This document shows positions 1 to 8,599 of a stretch of 64,000 nucleotides of DNA, one piece after another (position 1 is the stretch's first letter; each line of letters starts with the position of its first letter). The notes below the pieces were generated by a model. That model made no database searches, was not told where the DNA came from, and saw only the letters and a program-made list of their open reading frames with translations. The stretch comes from Fulvimarina sp040239565. GTDB lineage: Bacteria; Pseudomonadota; Alphaproteobacteria; Rhizobiales; Rhizobiaceae. The stretch lies in NCBI RefSeq assembly GCF_040239565.1, contig NZ_JBEHWS010000002.1, positions 248,001 through 312,000 on the forward strand, read 5' to 3'. A program made the translations under genes and the position numbers.

Positions 1-1
1 G

Positions 2-631
2 TTCGGACGGCTCGGTTCGCCGGATCAGTCGCTCGGCTCCCTGACGAGCGCCATTCTCGGGATCGATGTTTCGATGGTGGTCGCGATTGTCGTAGCGCTC
101 GCCCTCGCCTACTGGATTTTCAGGGACGCGAACTTTCGAGCCGACACGGGCCGCATCGTCGCCGGGAGCGCCATCGGCGCAACGATAGCCTTCGGCTGGT
201 TCGCGACCAGCTACATCAAGGCGCATTCTTTCTGGCCGACCCAGATTGAAAGCGCCTCCTTCGTGATGCCGCCGGGCGACCTGATCCTCTCCATTGTCGC
301 CGTCACAGGCACGTTCCCGGATTACGGGGTTGGCCTCGTCATCGGCGTCATCGGGGGTGCGGCGCTCGCTGCTTGGTGGCACGACGACATCCGATGGGAA
401 GCCTGCGACGATGCCCGCGAACTTTCTCGGCACCTTGCCGGCGCGGTACTCATGGGCGTCGGCGGCGTCTTCTCGCTCGGCTGCACGATCGGTCAGGGCA
501 TTTCCGCCGCCTCGCTGCTGACGATCTCAGCGCCAATTGTTCTCGCCTCGATCGCGATCGGCGCGCGACTGGGCCTCGCCTATATCCTCGAAGGCTCGAT
601 CCGAAACGCCTTCATGCTGCGGGCCCGCTGA
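2..631 (+). CDS. YeeE/YedE family sulfur transporter, C-terminal part
   Basis: The frame is open from the window edge, so the N-terminus is missing; about 209 residues are visible. They form at least five hydrophobic segments, and the last third carries the motif LGCTIGQG, the Gly/Cys signature of YeeE/YedE (Sulf_transp) inner-membrane proteins. Family members take up thiosulfate or related sulfur species, with conserved cysteines along the path. The gene converges with an exported metallo-hydrolase gene, with the stops 6 bases apart. Sulfur uptake is inferred from the family; the substrate cannot be read from this fragment. Confidence 0.85.
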   Translation, partial: FGRLGSPDQSLGSLTSAILGIDVSMVVAIVVALALAYWIFRDANFRADTGRIVAGSAIGATIAFGWFATSYIKAHSFWPTQIESASFVMPPGDLILSIVAVTGTFPDYGVGLVIGVIGGAALAAWWHDDIRWEACDDARELSRHLAGAVLMGVGGVFSLGCTIGQGISAASLLTISAPIVLASIAIGARLGLAYILEGSIRNAFMLRAR

Positions 632-637
632 CCCCTC

Positions 638-1537
638 TCAGCTTTCGGCCACGAACCGATAGGCCTCATTCTTCTTCTCGACCCGACCCATACCGCCATC
701 CGGCAGATGGAAGCCGACGAAGCGCATCTGTTCGGTCGCAAGGCGATCGAGCAGCATCGTGCGGGTCTCCGCCCCGGCAGCCGGGTCCATGTCGGCGCCC
801 CAGGCAAGATCGGGCCTCAGGAAGGAGATCGGATCATTCGAGATTGCATCGCCGACGACCATGGTCGGTTCGTCACCATGGACCACGAAGGCTGAATGGC
901 CGGGCGTATGGCCCTTCGCGCCCACCGCCTCGATGCCCGGCAGCACTTCCGCACCCGGGTTGAAGAAGCTGAGGCGATCCCCGATCGCGTCGAAGCGGTT
1001 CTGAGCACCGACGACGAAACTCTGGCGCTCCTCGCCAACCTGACTGAGCGCCTCGTCCGAACTCCAGAAGTCGAACTCTTCCCGCCCGATGTGGTAGTTC
1101 GCCTGCGGAAAGAGCAGTTCGTCGAAATCGTCGACGACACCCCAGAGATGATCCGGATGGGCATGGGTGAAGATCACATCCGTCACCTCCTCCGGATCGA
1201 TGCCGGCCGCCGTCAAGTTCTGGGAAAGATCCCCTGCGCTCGGCATGAAATTCGGCCCCGCGCCGCAGTCGAAGACGACGAGACCATCAGGTCGCCGGAA
1301 GGCGGTGACGTTGCAGGACACCTTGAACGTTCCCTCGGCCGCAATCTCTTCGAGACTCATGCCTGGGATGTTGTCCGGTAGACCATTCGGCAGCAGGAAA
1401 TTGGTCGGCAGCTCCAGAAACCCGTCGCTGATCGTTTCGATCGTGCCACCTTCCGCCGCGAGGGCGCGTCGAGAAAGAGTTGTTGTCCCCAAGAGGCCCA
1501 TTGCGGCAGCGGACATCACGAATTCACGCCGGTTCAT
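638..1537 (-). CDS. Tat-exported MBL-fold metallo-hydrolase
   Basis: The 299-residue protein opens with a twin-arginine signal (MNRREFVMSAAAMGLLG) and an Ala-rich cleavage region, so it is probably exported folded to the periplasm. The zinc motif HAHPDHLWG, further histidines in GHTPGHS and the GDAI segment are those of the metallo-beta-lactamase superfamily. The ATG at 1537 was chosen because a GGGAGGGAAAGAG Shine-Dalgarno stretch precedes it and the Tat motif follows directly; a longer frame exists upstream. Similar proteins often lie beside YeeE transporters, which hints at sulfur chemistry, but the substrate is unknown. Confidence 0.85.
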   Translation of the reverse strand: MNRREFVMSAAAMGLLGTTTLSRRALAAEGGTIETISDGFLELPTNFLLPNGLPDNIPGMSLEEIAAEGTFKVSCNVTAFRRPDGLVVFDCGAGPNFMPSAGDLSQNLTAAGIDPEEVTDVIFTHAHPDHLWGVVDDFDELLFPQANYHIGREEFDFWSSDEALSQVGEERQSFVVGAQNRFDAIGDRLSFFNPGAEVLPGIEAVGAKGHTPGHSAFVVHGDEPTMVVGDAISNDPISFLRPDLAWGADMDPAAGAETRTMLLDRLATEQMRFVGFHLPDGGMGRVEKKNEAYRFVAES

Positions 1538-1625
1538 CTCTTTCCCTCCCAGTTTCGTTCGCTCTAGAAGCCGAAACATACGATTTTCATTATATTTTAC
1601 CAACCGGCCCGCGCTCACGGTTCGC

Positions 1626-2420
1626 TTACCCGAGGCCAGCGATGAAGCGTTCGAGCCGGTCGGCATAGGCTTCCGGCTGCTCGACGCAGGGAATGTGCGC
1701 GGCGTTTTGGATCAAGTGAAACTCGGAGCCGTCGATCTTCTCGGCAAGGGATTTGACGAGGTCCGGCGGCGTCGAACCGTCACCATCGCCAGCAATGCAA
1801 AGCGTGGGAGCTTTTACACCGCCGATCGTCTCGGTGTAATCCGCCTTCGAAAGTGCATGGCAGGTGGCGATATAGCCTTCGAGCGGCGCGCGAAGGAACA
1901 TGTTGCGATTGAGCTGGTAGACCGGGTTGTCCGCACGCCGGAAGCCCGGCGTGAACCATTTCTCCATGGTCGCTTCGGCTATGGCGGAGAGCCCCTCCTT
2001 GCTGATCGTTTCGATCCGCTGGTTCCAGCTCGCCGCATCGCCGATCTTGTGCGCGGTGTTGGAAAGTACGAGGCCGCGCACGAGGTCAGGCCGCGTGATG
2101 GCGAGATCCTGAGCGATCATCCCACCGACCGAGAGGCCGACGACGATCGCTGCGGAAATTCCGAATTCATCCATCAGCGCCGCGAGATCGGCCGAGAGTC
2201 CCGGCATATCGTAGGGCGTTTCTCCGGTATCGGTCAGACCATGGCCGCGGCTGTCATAGCGCAGGATCGTGTATCGCCCGGCGAGCGCGGCGACGACATC
2301 GTCCCAGATGCGGAAATCCGTCCCGAGCGAATTCGAAAACACGATTGCCTGCGCTCTGGAGCCGGCCCCTACGGTGAGATCCACGTGGACAGAAAGTCCC
2401 TTGATCGTCGCGCTTTGCAT
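1626..2420 (-). CDS. pcaD: alpha/beta hydrolase, 3-oxoadipate enol-lactonase-like
   Basis: This 264-residue alpha/beta hydrolase has the nucleophile elbow GLSVGG, an acid in the GDGDGSTPPDLV region and a catalytic His in NAAHIPC. Sequence and length resemble PcaD, which hydrolyses 3-oxoadipate enol-lactone in the beta-ketoadipate pathway. No other pca gene is adjacent, so a different ester substrate is possible. The start at 2420 follows GGAGAACG. The gene is divergent from transaldolase across about 210 bases that must hold both promoters. Confidence 0.75.
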   Translation of the reverse strand: MQSATIKGLSVHVDLTVGAGSRAQAIVFSNSLGTDFRIWDDVVAALAGRYTILRYDSRGHGLTDTGETPYDMPGLSADLAALMDEFGISAAIVVGLSVGGMIAQDLAITRPDLVRGLVLSNTAHKIGDAASWNQRIETISKEGLSAIAEATMEKWFTPGFRRADNPVYQLNRNMFLRAPLEGYIATCHALSKADYTETIGGVKAPTLCIAGDGDGSTPPDLVKSLAEKIDGSEFHLIQNAAHIPCVEQPEAYADRLERFIAGLG

Positions 2421-2629
2421 CGCGTTCTCCGAAAATTCCGATACTGGCGAAGCACCGCCAGCGGTGACGGCGCCTCTGGCTACCTCCATCTGGAACGGCA
2501 TGATCAAAATATCCAGCGATCGAATTCAAGCTGATGCTGCAAAGCACGAAAGGAAGACAAGCCGAATTGCGATTGCTATAGCGTGCGTAAGACCGAACGA
2601 ACCGGCGAAACGACGAGGAAGGATGCCCG

Positions 2630-3574
2630 ATGGCCAGCGCGCTCGACCAATTGAGAGACATGACAACGGTCGTCGCCGATACAGGCGACTTCGAAGCGAT
2701 CAAGGCGCTGAAGCCGATCGACTGTACGACCAATCCGAGCATCCTTTTGAAGGTGATCCAGTCGCCCGCCTCGGAAGAGATGGTCGCCCGCGAGATCGAG
2801 AGCGGGAAAGCCAACGGCAAGTCGCCGCTTCAGATTGCCGATGCCCTCACCATTGCCGTCGGAACGGAACTGACGAAGATCGTGCCGGGCCGCGTCTCGA
2901 CCGAGGTCGACGCCGAACTCTCCTTCGACAGGGAGCGGTCCATCGAAAAGGCACACAACATCATTGCCGCCTATGACGAACAGGGCGTCTCGCGCGACCG
3001 CATCCTCATCAAGCTCGCGTCAACCTGGGAAGGCATCCGAGCCGCAGAGGTTCTGGAAGGCGAGGGTATCCAGTGCAACCTCACCCTGCTCTTCTGCCTC
3101 GAACAGGCCGTCGCCTGCGCCGATGCGGGCGTCTTTCTGATCTCGCCTTTCGTCGGCCGGATCACCGACTGGTATTCCAAGCGCGATGAGAAAAGCTTCG
3201 AAGCCAACGAGGACCCGGGCGTGAAATCGGTGCGCCGCATCTACGACTACTACAAGAGCAACGGCGTCAGCACCGTCGTCATGGGTGCCTCGTTCCGTAA
3301 CACCGGACAGATCAAGGCGCTCGCCGGCTGCGACCGGCTGACGATTTCGCCGAACCTTCTGCAGGAACTCGCCGATGATCAGACCGATCTGCCGCGCCAG
3401 CTTTCCGAGGATCAGGCCAAGGCGATGGAGAAGATGCCAATGGGAGAGAGCGAATTCCGCTGGGGCCTCAATGGCGACCCGATGGCGACGGAAAAGCTCG
3501 CGGAAGGCATCCGAAACTTCGATGCCGATCACAAGAAGCTTCTGAAGCTGATCGCCGAGAAGCTTGCGGCGTAA
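2630..3574 (+). CDS. tal: transaldolase
   Basis: The 314-residue protein is a full-length TalB-type transaldolase of the non-oxidative pentose phosphate pathway, moving a dihydroxyacetone unit between sugar phosphates. The N-terminal DCTTNPSILLK segment, the Schiff-base lysine region ILIKLASTWEG and MGASFRN are typical family blocks. It is monocistronic and convergent with a Crp/Fnr gene. A short GC hairpin (3604-3621) lies between the two stops. Confidence 0.95.
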   Translation: MASALDQLRDMTTVVADTGDFEAIKALKPIDCTTNPSILLKVIQSPASEEMVAREIESGKANGKSPLQIADALTIAVGTELTKIVPGRVSTEVDAELSFDRERSIEKAHNIIAAYDEQGVSRDRILIKLASTWEGIRAAEVLEGEGIQCNLTLLFCLEQAVACADAGVFLISPFVGRITDWYSKRDEKSFEANEDPGVKSVRRIYDYYKSNGVSTVVMGASFRNTGQIKALAGCDRLTISPNLLQELADDQTDLPRQLSEDQAKAMEKMPMGESEFRWGLNGDPMATEKLAEGIRNFDADHKKLLKLIAEKLAA

Positions 3575-3603
3575 CACACCTAGCTATTTCGGGGAGCGGC
3601 CCC

Positions 3604-3621
3604 GCTCGGCGCGTGCCGAGC
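3604..3621. terminator. possible hairpin between convergent genes
   Basis: GCTCGGC and GCCGAGC form a perfect 7-bp stem around GCGT between the stops of transaldolase and the Crp/Fnr gene. There is no clear T tract on either side, so a terminator role is only suggested by position. Confidence 0.35.
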
Positions 3622-3631
3622 AGGACTGCAC

Positions 3632-4351
3632 TCAGACCTTGAGCGGGCCCATGATGCGCTCGTATTCCTCTTCCGGCATGCCGTAGGAGCCGGCGGCCAT
3701 CACTGCCAATTCCTTGCGCTGAAGAACGGTGATCCGACCGCGCTGGGCACGGATCATGCCAGCACCTTCGAGATTGTGGGTCGCGAGCGTTACGGTGGAG
3801 CGCCGGACGGACAGCATCGTGCTCAGGAAGTCGTGTGTCAGTTCGATCTCGTTGCCGCCGAGCCGATCCTGGCACATCAGCAGCCAGCGCGCGAGGCGCT
3901 CCTCCACCGTATAATGCGCATTGGCAAGCGCCGTCTGGATCGACTGCATCGCGAGGACATGGCGATAGCGCGACAGCACGTGCGCAATCTCCTGCCGCTC
4001 ATTGACGATCTCGGTCAGGAGCTCGGCGGAAATCGTCAGCGCTTTGCCCTGGGCCTGCATGAAGCTCGAATGCGGGACGGAGTCGACGCCGATGGTAACC
4101 GCTGCGCCCACGACACCTTCCGGACCGACGATCCCGATCTCGGCGATACGCCCGTCCGCCGAAGTAAGCACAAGCGAACAGACACCGCTTTCGATGAAGT
4201 AGGTCGTATCAATCGGCGCGTTGGCGGGGATCAGGCTGTCGCCCCGGTTGAAGTCCATTTCGCTCAGATGCGGCGCCAAGGCTTGGAAGTCTTCCTCCGA
4301 AAGCCGTCGAAGCAGCATGTTACGGCACATTTTCTGCGTGATCTCGGACAT
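3632..4351 (-). CDS. Crp/Fnr family transcriptional regulator
   Basis: The 239-residue protein has a cyclic-nucleotide-binding-type beta-roll (residues about 20-140), then a long dimerisation helix and a C-terminal winged helix-turn-helix around LTHDFLSTMLSVRRSTVT. It lacks the N-terminal cysteine cluster of oxygen-sensing FNR. The sensory pocket also lacks an obvious cAMP-binding motif, so the effector is unknown. Relatives in Rhizobiales regulate stress or respiratory genes. It is a lone gene with a 400-base upstream region. Confidence 0.88.
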   Translation of the reverse strand: MSEITQKMCRNMLLRRLSEEDFQALAPHLSEMDFNRGDSLIPANAPIDTTYFIESGVCSLVLTSADGRIAEIGIVGPEGVVGAAVTIGVDSVPHSSFMQAQGKALTISAELLTEIVNERQEIAHVLSRYRHVLAMQSIQTALANAHYTVEERLARWLLMCQDRLGGNEIELTHDFLSTMLSVRRSTVTLATHNLEGAGMIRAQRGRITVLQRKELAVMAAGSYGMPEEEYERIMGPLKV

Positions 4352-4757
4352 CGCCGTCGCTTCCCCCTATGCGAGGCGGAGTCGCTGCCAAAGACGGCGG
4401 CGGACACCCGATATGCTCCCCGTTTCCAGTCAAATTGTGTGTAGGCAGAGCCGTAGCGAAATCAAAGCAAGTGTTCGATAGCCGACAATAGGAGACCGAG
4501 ACCGCATCAATCGTGTCGGAAAGACGGCAAACCTTGAAACTGAGAAAAGATCCAATCTAAATAAACTTTAGGCGGGAAACTATTTCGACGAGAAGTAATT
4601 TTATGCCACTCAAAACCCAGCGGAAGATCGCGCTTTGATTTCATCTTTGAGTCAAAGGCTAAGCGGCATTACCTTTATTCAGGCATCCTCTGCATGAAAA
4701 TGACCTCAATCGAAATGACCAGCGCATCCAGCCGCACCCGTTTTTCTTTAGTCACAC
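4352..4757. other. 406-base intergenic region, relatively AT-rich
   Basis: This gap lies upstream of the leftward Crp/Fnr gene and downstream of the TIGR00282 gene. It is clearly more AT-rich than its surroundings between about 4530 and 4680. No coding frame with a ribosome-binding site, no tRNA-like fold and no strong terminator was seen. It should hold the regulator promoter. Confidence 0.5.
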
Positions 4758-5579
4758 TTACCAGAAATGCGGCAAGCTCTCGCTGAGGCGACCGCCCAGC
4801 CGTATTGGCGCGATTTTCTCTGCAAGACCGGTCCGATCGGAGATGTCGACGGCAAGTCCGCAGATGGTCGACGGTCCCTGTGCGGCCTCGAAGCGGCCTT
4901 TCGGTATTTTCGTGACGAATCGGTTGAGCGGCTCCTCCTTGTCCATGCCGAGGGAGGAGTCGTAGTCGCCGCACATCCCTGCATCGGACTGATAGGCGGT
5001 GCCGTTGGCGAGGATCTGATGATCGGCGGTGGGCACATGGGTGTGGGTGCCGACGACAACACTCACCTGACCGTCTAGAAAGTGTCCCATGGACTGCTTC
5101 TCGCTGGTCGCCTCGGCGTGGAAATCGAGGATGATCGCATCCACAGCGTCGCCCAGCGGACAGGAACCGACGAGATCGCTGGCGCAGGCAAAGGGATCAT
5201 CGAGTTCCGGCGACATGAAAACGCGGCCCATGATGTTCGCCACCAGCACTCGCGCACCGTTCCGAGCTTCGAAAATGCCAGAGCCATTGCCCGGCGCACC
5301 AGTCGGATAGTTGAGCGGCCTTAAGAATTGTGGCTCGCTCGGAGCGAATTGCAACGCCTCGCGCTGGTCCCAGACATGATTTCCCGTAGTGACGACGTTG
5401 GCGCCGGCATCGATCGTATCGAGGAAAATCTGCCGCGTGATGCCGAAGCCGCCAGCTGCGTTCTCGCCGTTCACGACGACAAAATCGAGCGCATAATCCG
5501 AGACCAGGCCGGGCAGTCGTTCGAACACGGCATTTCGTCCGGACCGACCAACCATGTCGCCGAGAAAAAGAAACCGCAT
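4758..5579 (-). CDS. TIGR00282/YmdB-family metallophosphoesterase
   Basis: The 273-residue protein starts MRFLFLGDMVG and carries the metal-binding blocks NGENAAGGFG, GNHVWDQ, DFHAEATSEK and GTHTHVPTAD of the YmdB/TIGR00282 family. Bacillus YmdB hydrolyses 2',3'-cyclic nucleotides and affects biofilm and RNA turnover; the role in alphaproteobacteria is not settled. In relatives the gene often sits near 5-formyltetrahydrofolate cyclo-ligase, which is also close here (6960-7538) but separated by two genes. Confidence 0.9.
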   Translation of the reverse strand: MRFLFLGDMVGRSGRNAVFERLPGLVSDYALDFVVVNGENAAGGFGITRQIFLDTIDAGANVVTTGNHVWDQREALQFAPSEPQFLRPLNYPTGAPGNGSGIFEARNGARVLVANIMGRVFMSPELDDPFACASDLVGSCPLGDAVDAIILDFHAEATSEKQSMGHFLDGQVSVVVGTHTHVPTADHQILANGTAYQSDAGMCGDYDSSLGMDKEEPLNRFVTKIPKGRFEAAQGPSTICGLAVDISDRTGLAEKIAPIRLGGRLSESLPHFW

Positions 5580-5614
5580 AGGACGTCCAGACTGGAGATT
5601 GAGGGCAGGCCAAA

Positions 5615-5651
5615 GCCGGGCCTTCCTTCACGCGGAAAGAATCGGCCCGGC
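5615..5651 (-). terminator. long GC hairpin between GST and TIGR00282 genes
   Basis: GCCGGGCC and GGCCCGGC form an 8-bp stem, with an inner TTCC/GGAA pair, in the 92-base gap between two leftward genes. The downstream T run is short (TTTGG). It could be a weak terminator for the GST gene or a leader structure of the phosphoesterase gene. Confidence 0.45.
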
Positions 5652-5671
5652 ACTATGATCGAGAGAGGCTT

Positions 5672-6313
5672 TTAGCTCTTTTGAGCCTTGGCGTCTTGCA
5701 GCTTGTCGAGAGCCCGTCTCACGGCCGGACGCTCGCCGATGCGCTGCACCCAGTCGGCAAGCGCGTCGTACTTGTCTGCGCCGTGAGCGGACAATTCTTT
5801 CATGCCCGCCTTGGCCCAGCTCCAGTTCATCATGTCCGCGATGGAGTAGTCGCCGGCAAGCCAGTGGTTCGATTGCAGCTGCTTGTCGAGCACACCGAGA
5901 AGACGCACGGATTCGTCGCGATAGCGTTTGATCGCGTAGTCGATCTTCTCGTCGGCGGCGTCGTTGAAATGGTGGTATTGGCCGATCATGGGCCCGGTAT
6001 TGCCGACCTGGAAGAAAGTCCAGGACATACACTTTGCGCGCTGCGGCGAGGAACGCGGCAGAAACTGGCCCTTCAATTCGGCCAGATAGAAAAGGATCGC
6101 GCCGGATTCGAAGACGGCTTCAGAATATCCGCCGCGCGAACGCTCGACGATCGCCGGAATCTTGGAATTGGGATTGATTGCGACAAATTCGTCGGAGAAC
6201 TGCTCGTTCGATCCGATGTTCACCATGTGCAAGTCATAGTCCATGCCGCATTCTTCCAGCATGATCACCGGCTTCTCACCGTTCGGCGTCGTCCACGTAT
6301 ACAGTTCGATCAT
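5672..6313 (-). CDS. glutathione S-transferase family protein (YfcG/YghU-like)
   Basis: The 213-residue protein has an N-terminal thioredoxin-like GST domain starting IELYTWTTPNGEKP and a C-terminal all-helical domain from about residue 90. The TPNG motif and the INPNSKIPAI glutathione-binding block resemble the YfcG/YghU (Nu-class) enzymes, which act as glutathione-dependent disulfide reductases. It is cytosolic and single-copy here. Function beyond the family is inferred. Confidence 0.88.
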   Translation of the reverse strand: MIELYTWTTPNGEKPVIMLEECGMDYDLHMVNIGSNEQFSDEFVAINPNSKIPAIVERSRGGYSEAVFESGAILFYLAELKGQFLPRSSPQRAKCMSWTFFQVGNTGPMIGQYHHFNDAADEKIDYAIKRYRDESVRLLGVLDKQLQSNHWLAGDYSIADMMNWSWAKAGMKELSAHGADKYDALADWVQRIGERPAVRRALDKLQDAKAQKS

Positions 6314-6419
6314 AGATTTGCCCTTAAATTGCCGCGTGCGAATGACCTCGAAATTAGAATATTAGGGCGACAAGGTCACGAGGGAAAAGGTCGGGCGTTA
6401 GCCGGCCTTGCTGGGGCAA

Positions 6420-6947
6420 ATGAAAATGGCGGCAATTTCGAAAATGGTACGATCCTTATTCTTCGGCATGCTCTGCATCGCCGGTCTGGCGCTTGCCGGA
6501 TGCAGCGGTGGCACACCGGGATCCATCGACGTCTCAGGCACACGTTCGATGCAGGTCGATCGGGGATATGCGCTTTCGAGCGTGAATGCCCTCAGGGCAC
6601 GAAACGGTCTGGGGCCGCTGCGCTATTCCGCAACGCTCGACAAGGCTTCCGAGCGCCAGGCGAAGGCGATGGCCGCGCGCAACAAGATGAGCCATTCGCT
6701 GGAAGGCAAGCTCTCGGCGCGCGTTTCGCAATACGGCTATAGCTGGGGCTCGATCGCCGAGAATATCGGCTACGGTTATCGCGATACCCCCGCTGCGATG
6801 CAGGGCTGGATCAATTCCTCTGGCCATAAGAAGAACATTCTCAATCCGCGCGTCACCGAGATGGGCTTCGGCATGGCGATGGGACCGAACAACATCCCTT
6901 ACTGGGCGATGATCTTCGGCACTGAAAACAAGAGACGGCTTCGCTGA
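6420..6947 (+). CDS. CAP-domain lipoprotein
   Basis: This gene encodes about 175 residues: an N-terminal lipoprotein signal ending LALAGCSGG (lipobox LAGC) and a CAP/SCP domain with LRARNGLGPLRYS, NKMSHSLEG, AENIGYG and WINSSGHKKNIL. CAP proteins are extracytoplasmic; some bind lipids, most bacterial ones are uncharacterised. The start is uncertain: ATG codons at 6420, 6426 and 6444 and a TTG at 6408 are in frame, and all give a workable signal. Confidence 0.85.
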   Translation: MKMAAISKMVRSLFFGMLCIAGLALAGCSGGTPGSIDVSGTRSMQVDRGYALSSVNALRARNGLGPLRYSATLDKASERQAKAMAARNKMSHSLEGKLSARVSQYGYSWGSIAENIGYGYRDTPAAMQGWINSSGHKKNILNPRVTEMGFGMAMGPNNIPYWAMIFGTENKRRLR

Positions 6948-6959
6948 GCTTCGGAAGCA

Positions 6960-7538
6960 TCAGCCTGGCCGGATAACGCCCTCTTCGGTCACGATCGCAT
7001 CGAGAAAGCGGTCGTGCTCGGCCATCGGGACAGTGTCGATCTCCTGTGTCGCGAACCCTGTGCCGATGAGGCGCGGCGTGATGCCCTTGTCGATCAGGCG
7101 CTGGATGGCGCGGTCGTAGAAACCACCGCCATAGCCGATGCGTCCACCTTTCCTGTCGAAGGCCGAGAGCGGCACCAGCATCAAGGTCGGGTCGAGAACA
7201 GCGGCATCCTCGCCGGGCGAGACCGTGCCGAACCCCTGTTCGACCAGTTCGGCACCGCGTGTCAGTTCGCGAAACTGAAGCTCGTTGTCTACGATCGCCG
7301 GCACGCAGAGCTTGGCACCGCGATCGGCAAGATTCGTCATCAGCGGCCTCAGATCGACCTCTGACCGGATAGGCAGGAAGCCGGAAACGATCGTTCCGGG
7401 CTCAAGATCGGAGAGCAGCCTGTCGCCGTGTTCGGCGACCATGAGCGAAGCCTCGATCCGGTCGGCCTCATCCATGGCGTCACGGCGGGCAAGCGCTGCC
7501 TTGCGCAGTTCGCGCTTGCGTTCCTTAAATTCGGACAT
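6960..7538 (-). CDS. 5-formyltetrahydrofolate cyclo-ligase
   Basis: The 192-residue protein has the ATP-binding and catalytic blocks of 5-FCL, including KRELRKAALARRDAM at the N-terminus and GGRIGYGGGFYDRAI near the C-terminus. It converts 5-formyl-THF to 5,10-methenyl-THF in one-carbon metabolism. The ATG at 7538 follows GTGGGAGGGACC; a longer frame runs into the upstream RNA gene and is rejected. The 6S RNA gene lies just upstream on the same strand, the same linkage as ssrS-ygfA in E. coli and alphaproteobacteria. Confidence 0.92.
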   Translation of the reverse strand: MSEFKERKRELRKAALARRDAMDEADRIEASLMVAEHGDRLLSDLEPGTIVSGFLPIRSEVDLRPLMTNLADRGAKLCVPAIVDNELQFRELTRGAELVEQGFGTVSPGEDAAVLDPTLMLVPLSAFDRKGGRIGYGGGFYDRAIQRLIDKGITPRLIGTGFATQEIDTVPMAEHDRFLDAIVTEEGVIRPG

Positions 7539-7613
7539 GGTCCCTCCCACTTCGGCGCAGGCCTTGAAACCGCGACGTAACACGAATGGACATCTGTTGT
7601 GATGGGGAGAATT

Positions 7614-7770
7614 GGCGAGCCACCCAGCCGATGGTCGAAGTCGATCCCGGGAACCTACAAAGTAGGTGGGCGCCATGTGCACAAGCCCACGGGCAAGAGC
7701 AGGGACAGCTCCCAAAGGAATGACTAAGGCCCCGGGGAATAGTTACGCCTGTCGAACCGGCCAGCCCGCC
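7614..7770 (-). ncRNA. ssrS: 6S RNA
   Basis: About 157 bases upstream of the 5-FCL gene can fold into the 6S architecture. A long closing stem pairs GGCGGGCTG at the 5' end with TGGCTCGCC at the 3' end, followed by an open central region (TAACTATTCCCC opposite CGACTTCGACC). The terminal hairpin is CCTACTTTGTAGG, followed by TTCCCGGGATCG. A TATATCT box sits just upstream of the predicted 5' end. Length, fold and synteny with 5-FCL fit alphaproteobacterial 6S RNA, which binds sigma70 RNA polymerase in stationary phase. The ends are estimates. Confidence 0.83.
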
Positions 7771-7971
7771 GTTGTCAGATATAGGCTGGAATGATCCCGG
7801 GCGAAAGAGCCGGTCGGAACGATTTCCGTCTTGCCCGATCAAGGCTTTCCGAATTGCTCCACCAACGCGGCGGTTCCATCGCTCGACATGACTTCATAAA
7901 CGCTGCTCTCCTCCCCACATCTGCCGGGACATCAAGGCGCGCGACGCAATATTCTCGCGCGGAAAGACAGA

Positions 7972-8544
7972 ATGGAACGACAAGACATGATGGACAGCCA
8001 CAAGCCCGATCAGATGTACGGAACGACGATCGTCACGGTCCGCAAGAACGGATCGGTGGTGGTCGCCGGCGACGGACAGGTCTCCCTCGGCAATACGATG
8101 ATCAAGGGCAATGCCCGCAAGGTGCGCCGCATCGGCAAGGAGGGTCAGGTGATCGCAGGCTTTGCAGGCGCGACCGCCGACGCCTTCACCCTGCTCGAGC
8201 GTCTGGAAGCCAAGCTCGAACAATATCCCGATCAGCTGATGCGCGCTTGCGTGGAGCTCGCCAAGGACTGGCGCACGGACCGCTATCTGCGCCGGCTCGA
8301 AGCGATGATGATCGTCGCGGACAAGTCCGTCACCCTGACACTAACCGGCAACGGCGACGTGCTTGAGCCCGAGGAAGGCGTGATGGCGATCGGCTCGGGC
8401 GGCAATTACGCGCTCGCGGCGGCCAAGGCCCTTCACGAGACGGATTATTCGGCCGAAGAGATTGCGCGGCGCGCCATGAAGATCGCGGCGGAAATCTGCA
8501 TCTACACCAATGACAGTGTGATCGTCGAAAAGCTGGAGAGCTGA
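7972..8544 (+). CDS. hslV: ATP-dependent protease proteolytic subunit HslV
   Basis: The 190-residue peptidase of the HslUV (ClpYQ) complex is a Thr-dependent dodecameric protease. The blocks TTIVTVRKNG, VVAGDGQVSLG and NARKVRRIG are diagnostic. The catalytic Thr is not residue 2: about 17 residues precede the GTT site, so an N-terminal propeptide must be removed, as in other alphaproteobacteria. The start at 7972 follows GGAAAGACAG; 7987 is an alternative. hslU, usually immediately or nearly downstream, is absent here; the next gene is the convergent crtW. Confidence 0.93.
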   Translation: MERQDMMDSHKPDQMYGTTIVTVRKNGSVVVAGDGQVSLGNTMIKGNARKVRRIGKEGQVIAGFAGATADAFTLLERLEAKLEQYPDQLMRACVELAKDWRTDRYLRRLEAMMIVADKSVTLTLTGNGDVLEPEEGVMAIGSGGNYALAAAKALHETDYSAEEIARRAMKIAAEICIYTNDSVIVEKLES

Positions 8545-8555
8545 TCCACGTTCGA

Positions 8556-8584
8556 GGTGCTTCCCGCTGGCCGCAGGAAGCACC
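8556..8584. terminator. perfect 9-bp hairpin between hslV and crtW
   Basis: GGTGCTTCC and GGAAGCACC pair perfectly around an 11-base loop, 12 bases after the hslV stop and 16 before the crtW stop. Neither side has a real T tract. It probably limits readthrough between the convergent genes. Confidence 0.5.
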
Positions 8585-8599
8585 CGGAAATCCGCGAAC

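Noticed and set aside
1167..2534. Rightward frame of 455 codons
   Set aside because: It overlaps two recognised leftward enzymes (MBL-fold and PcaD-like) and has no domain.
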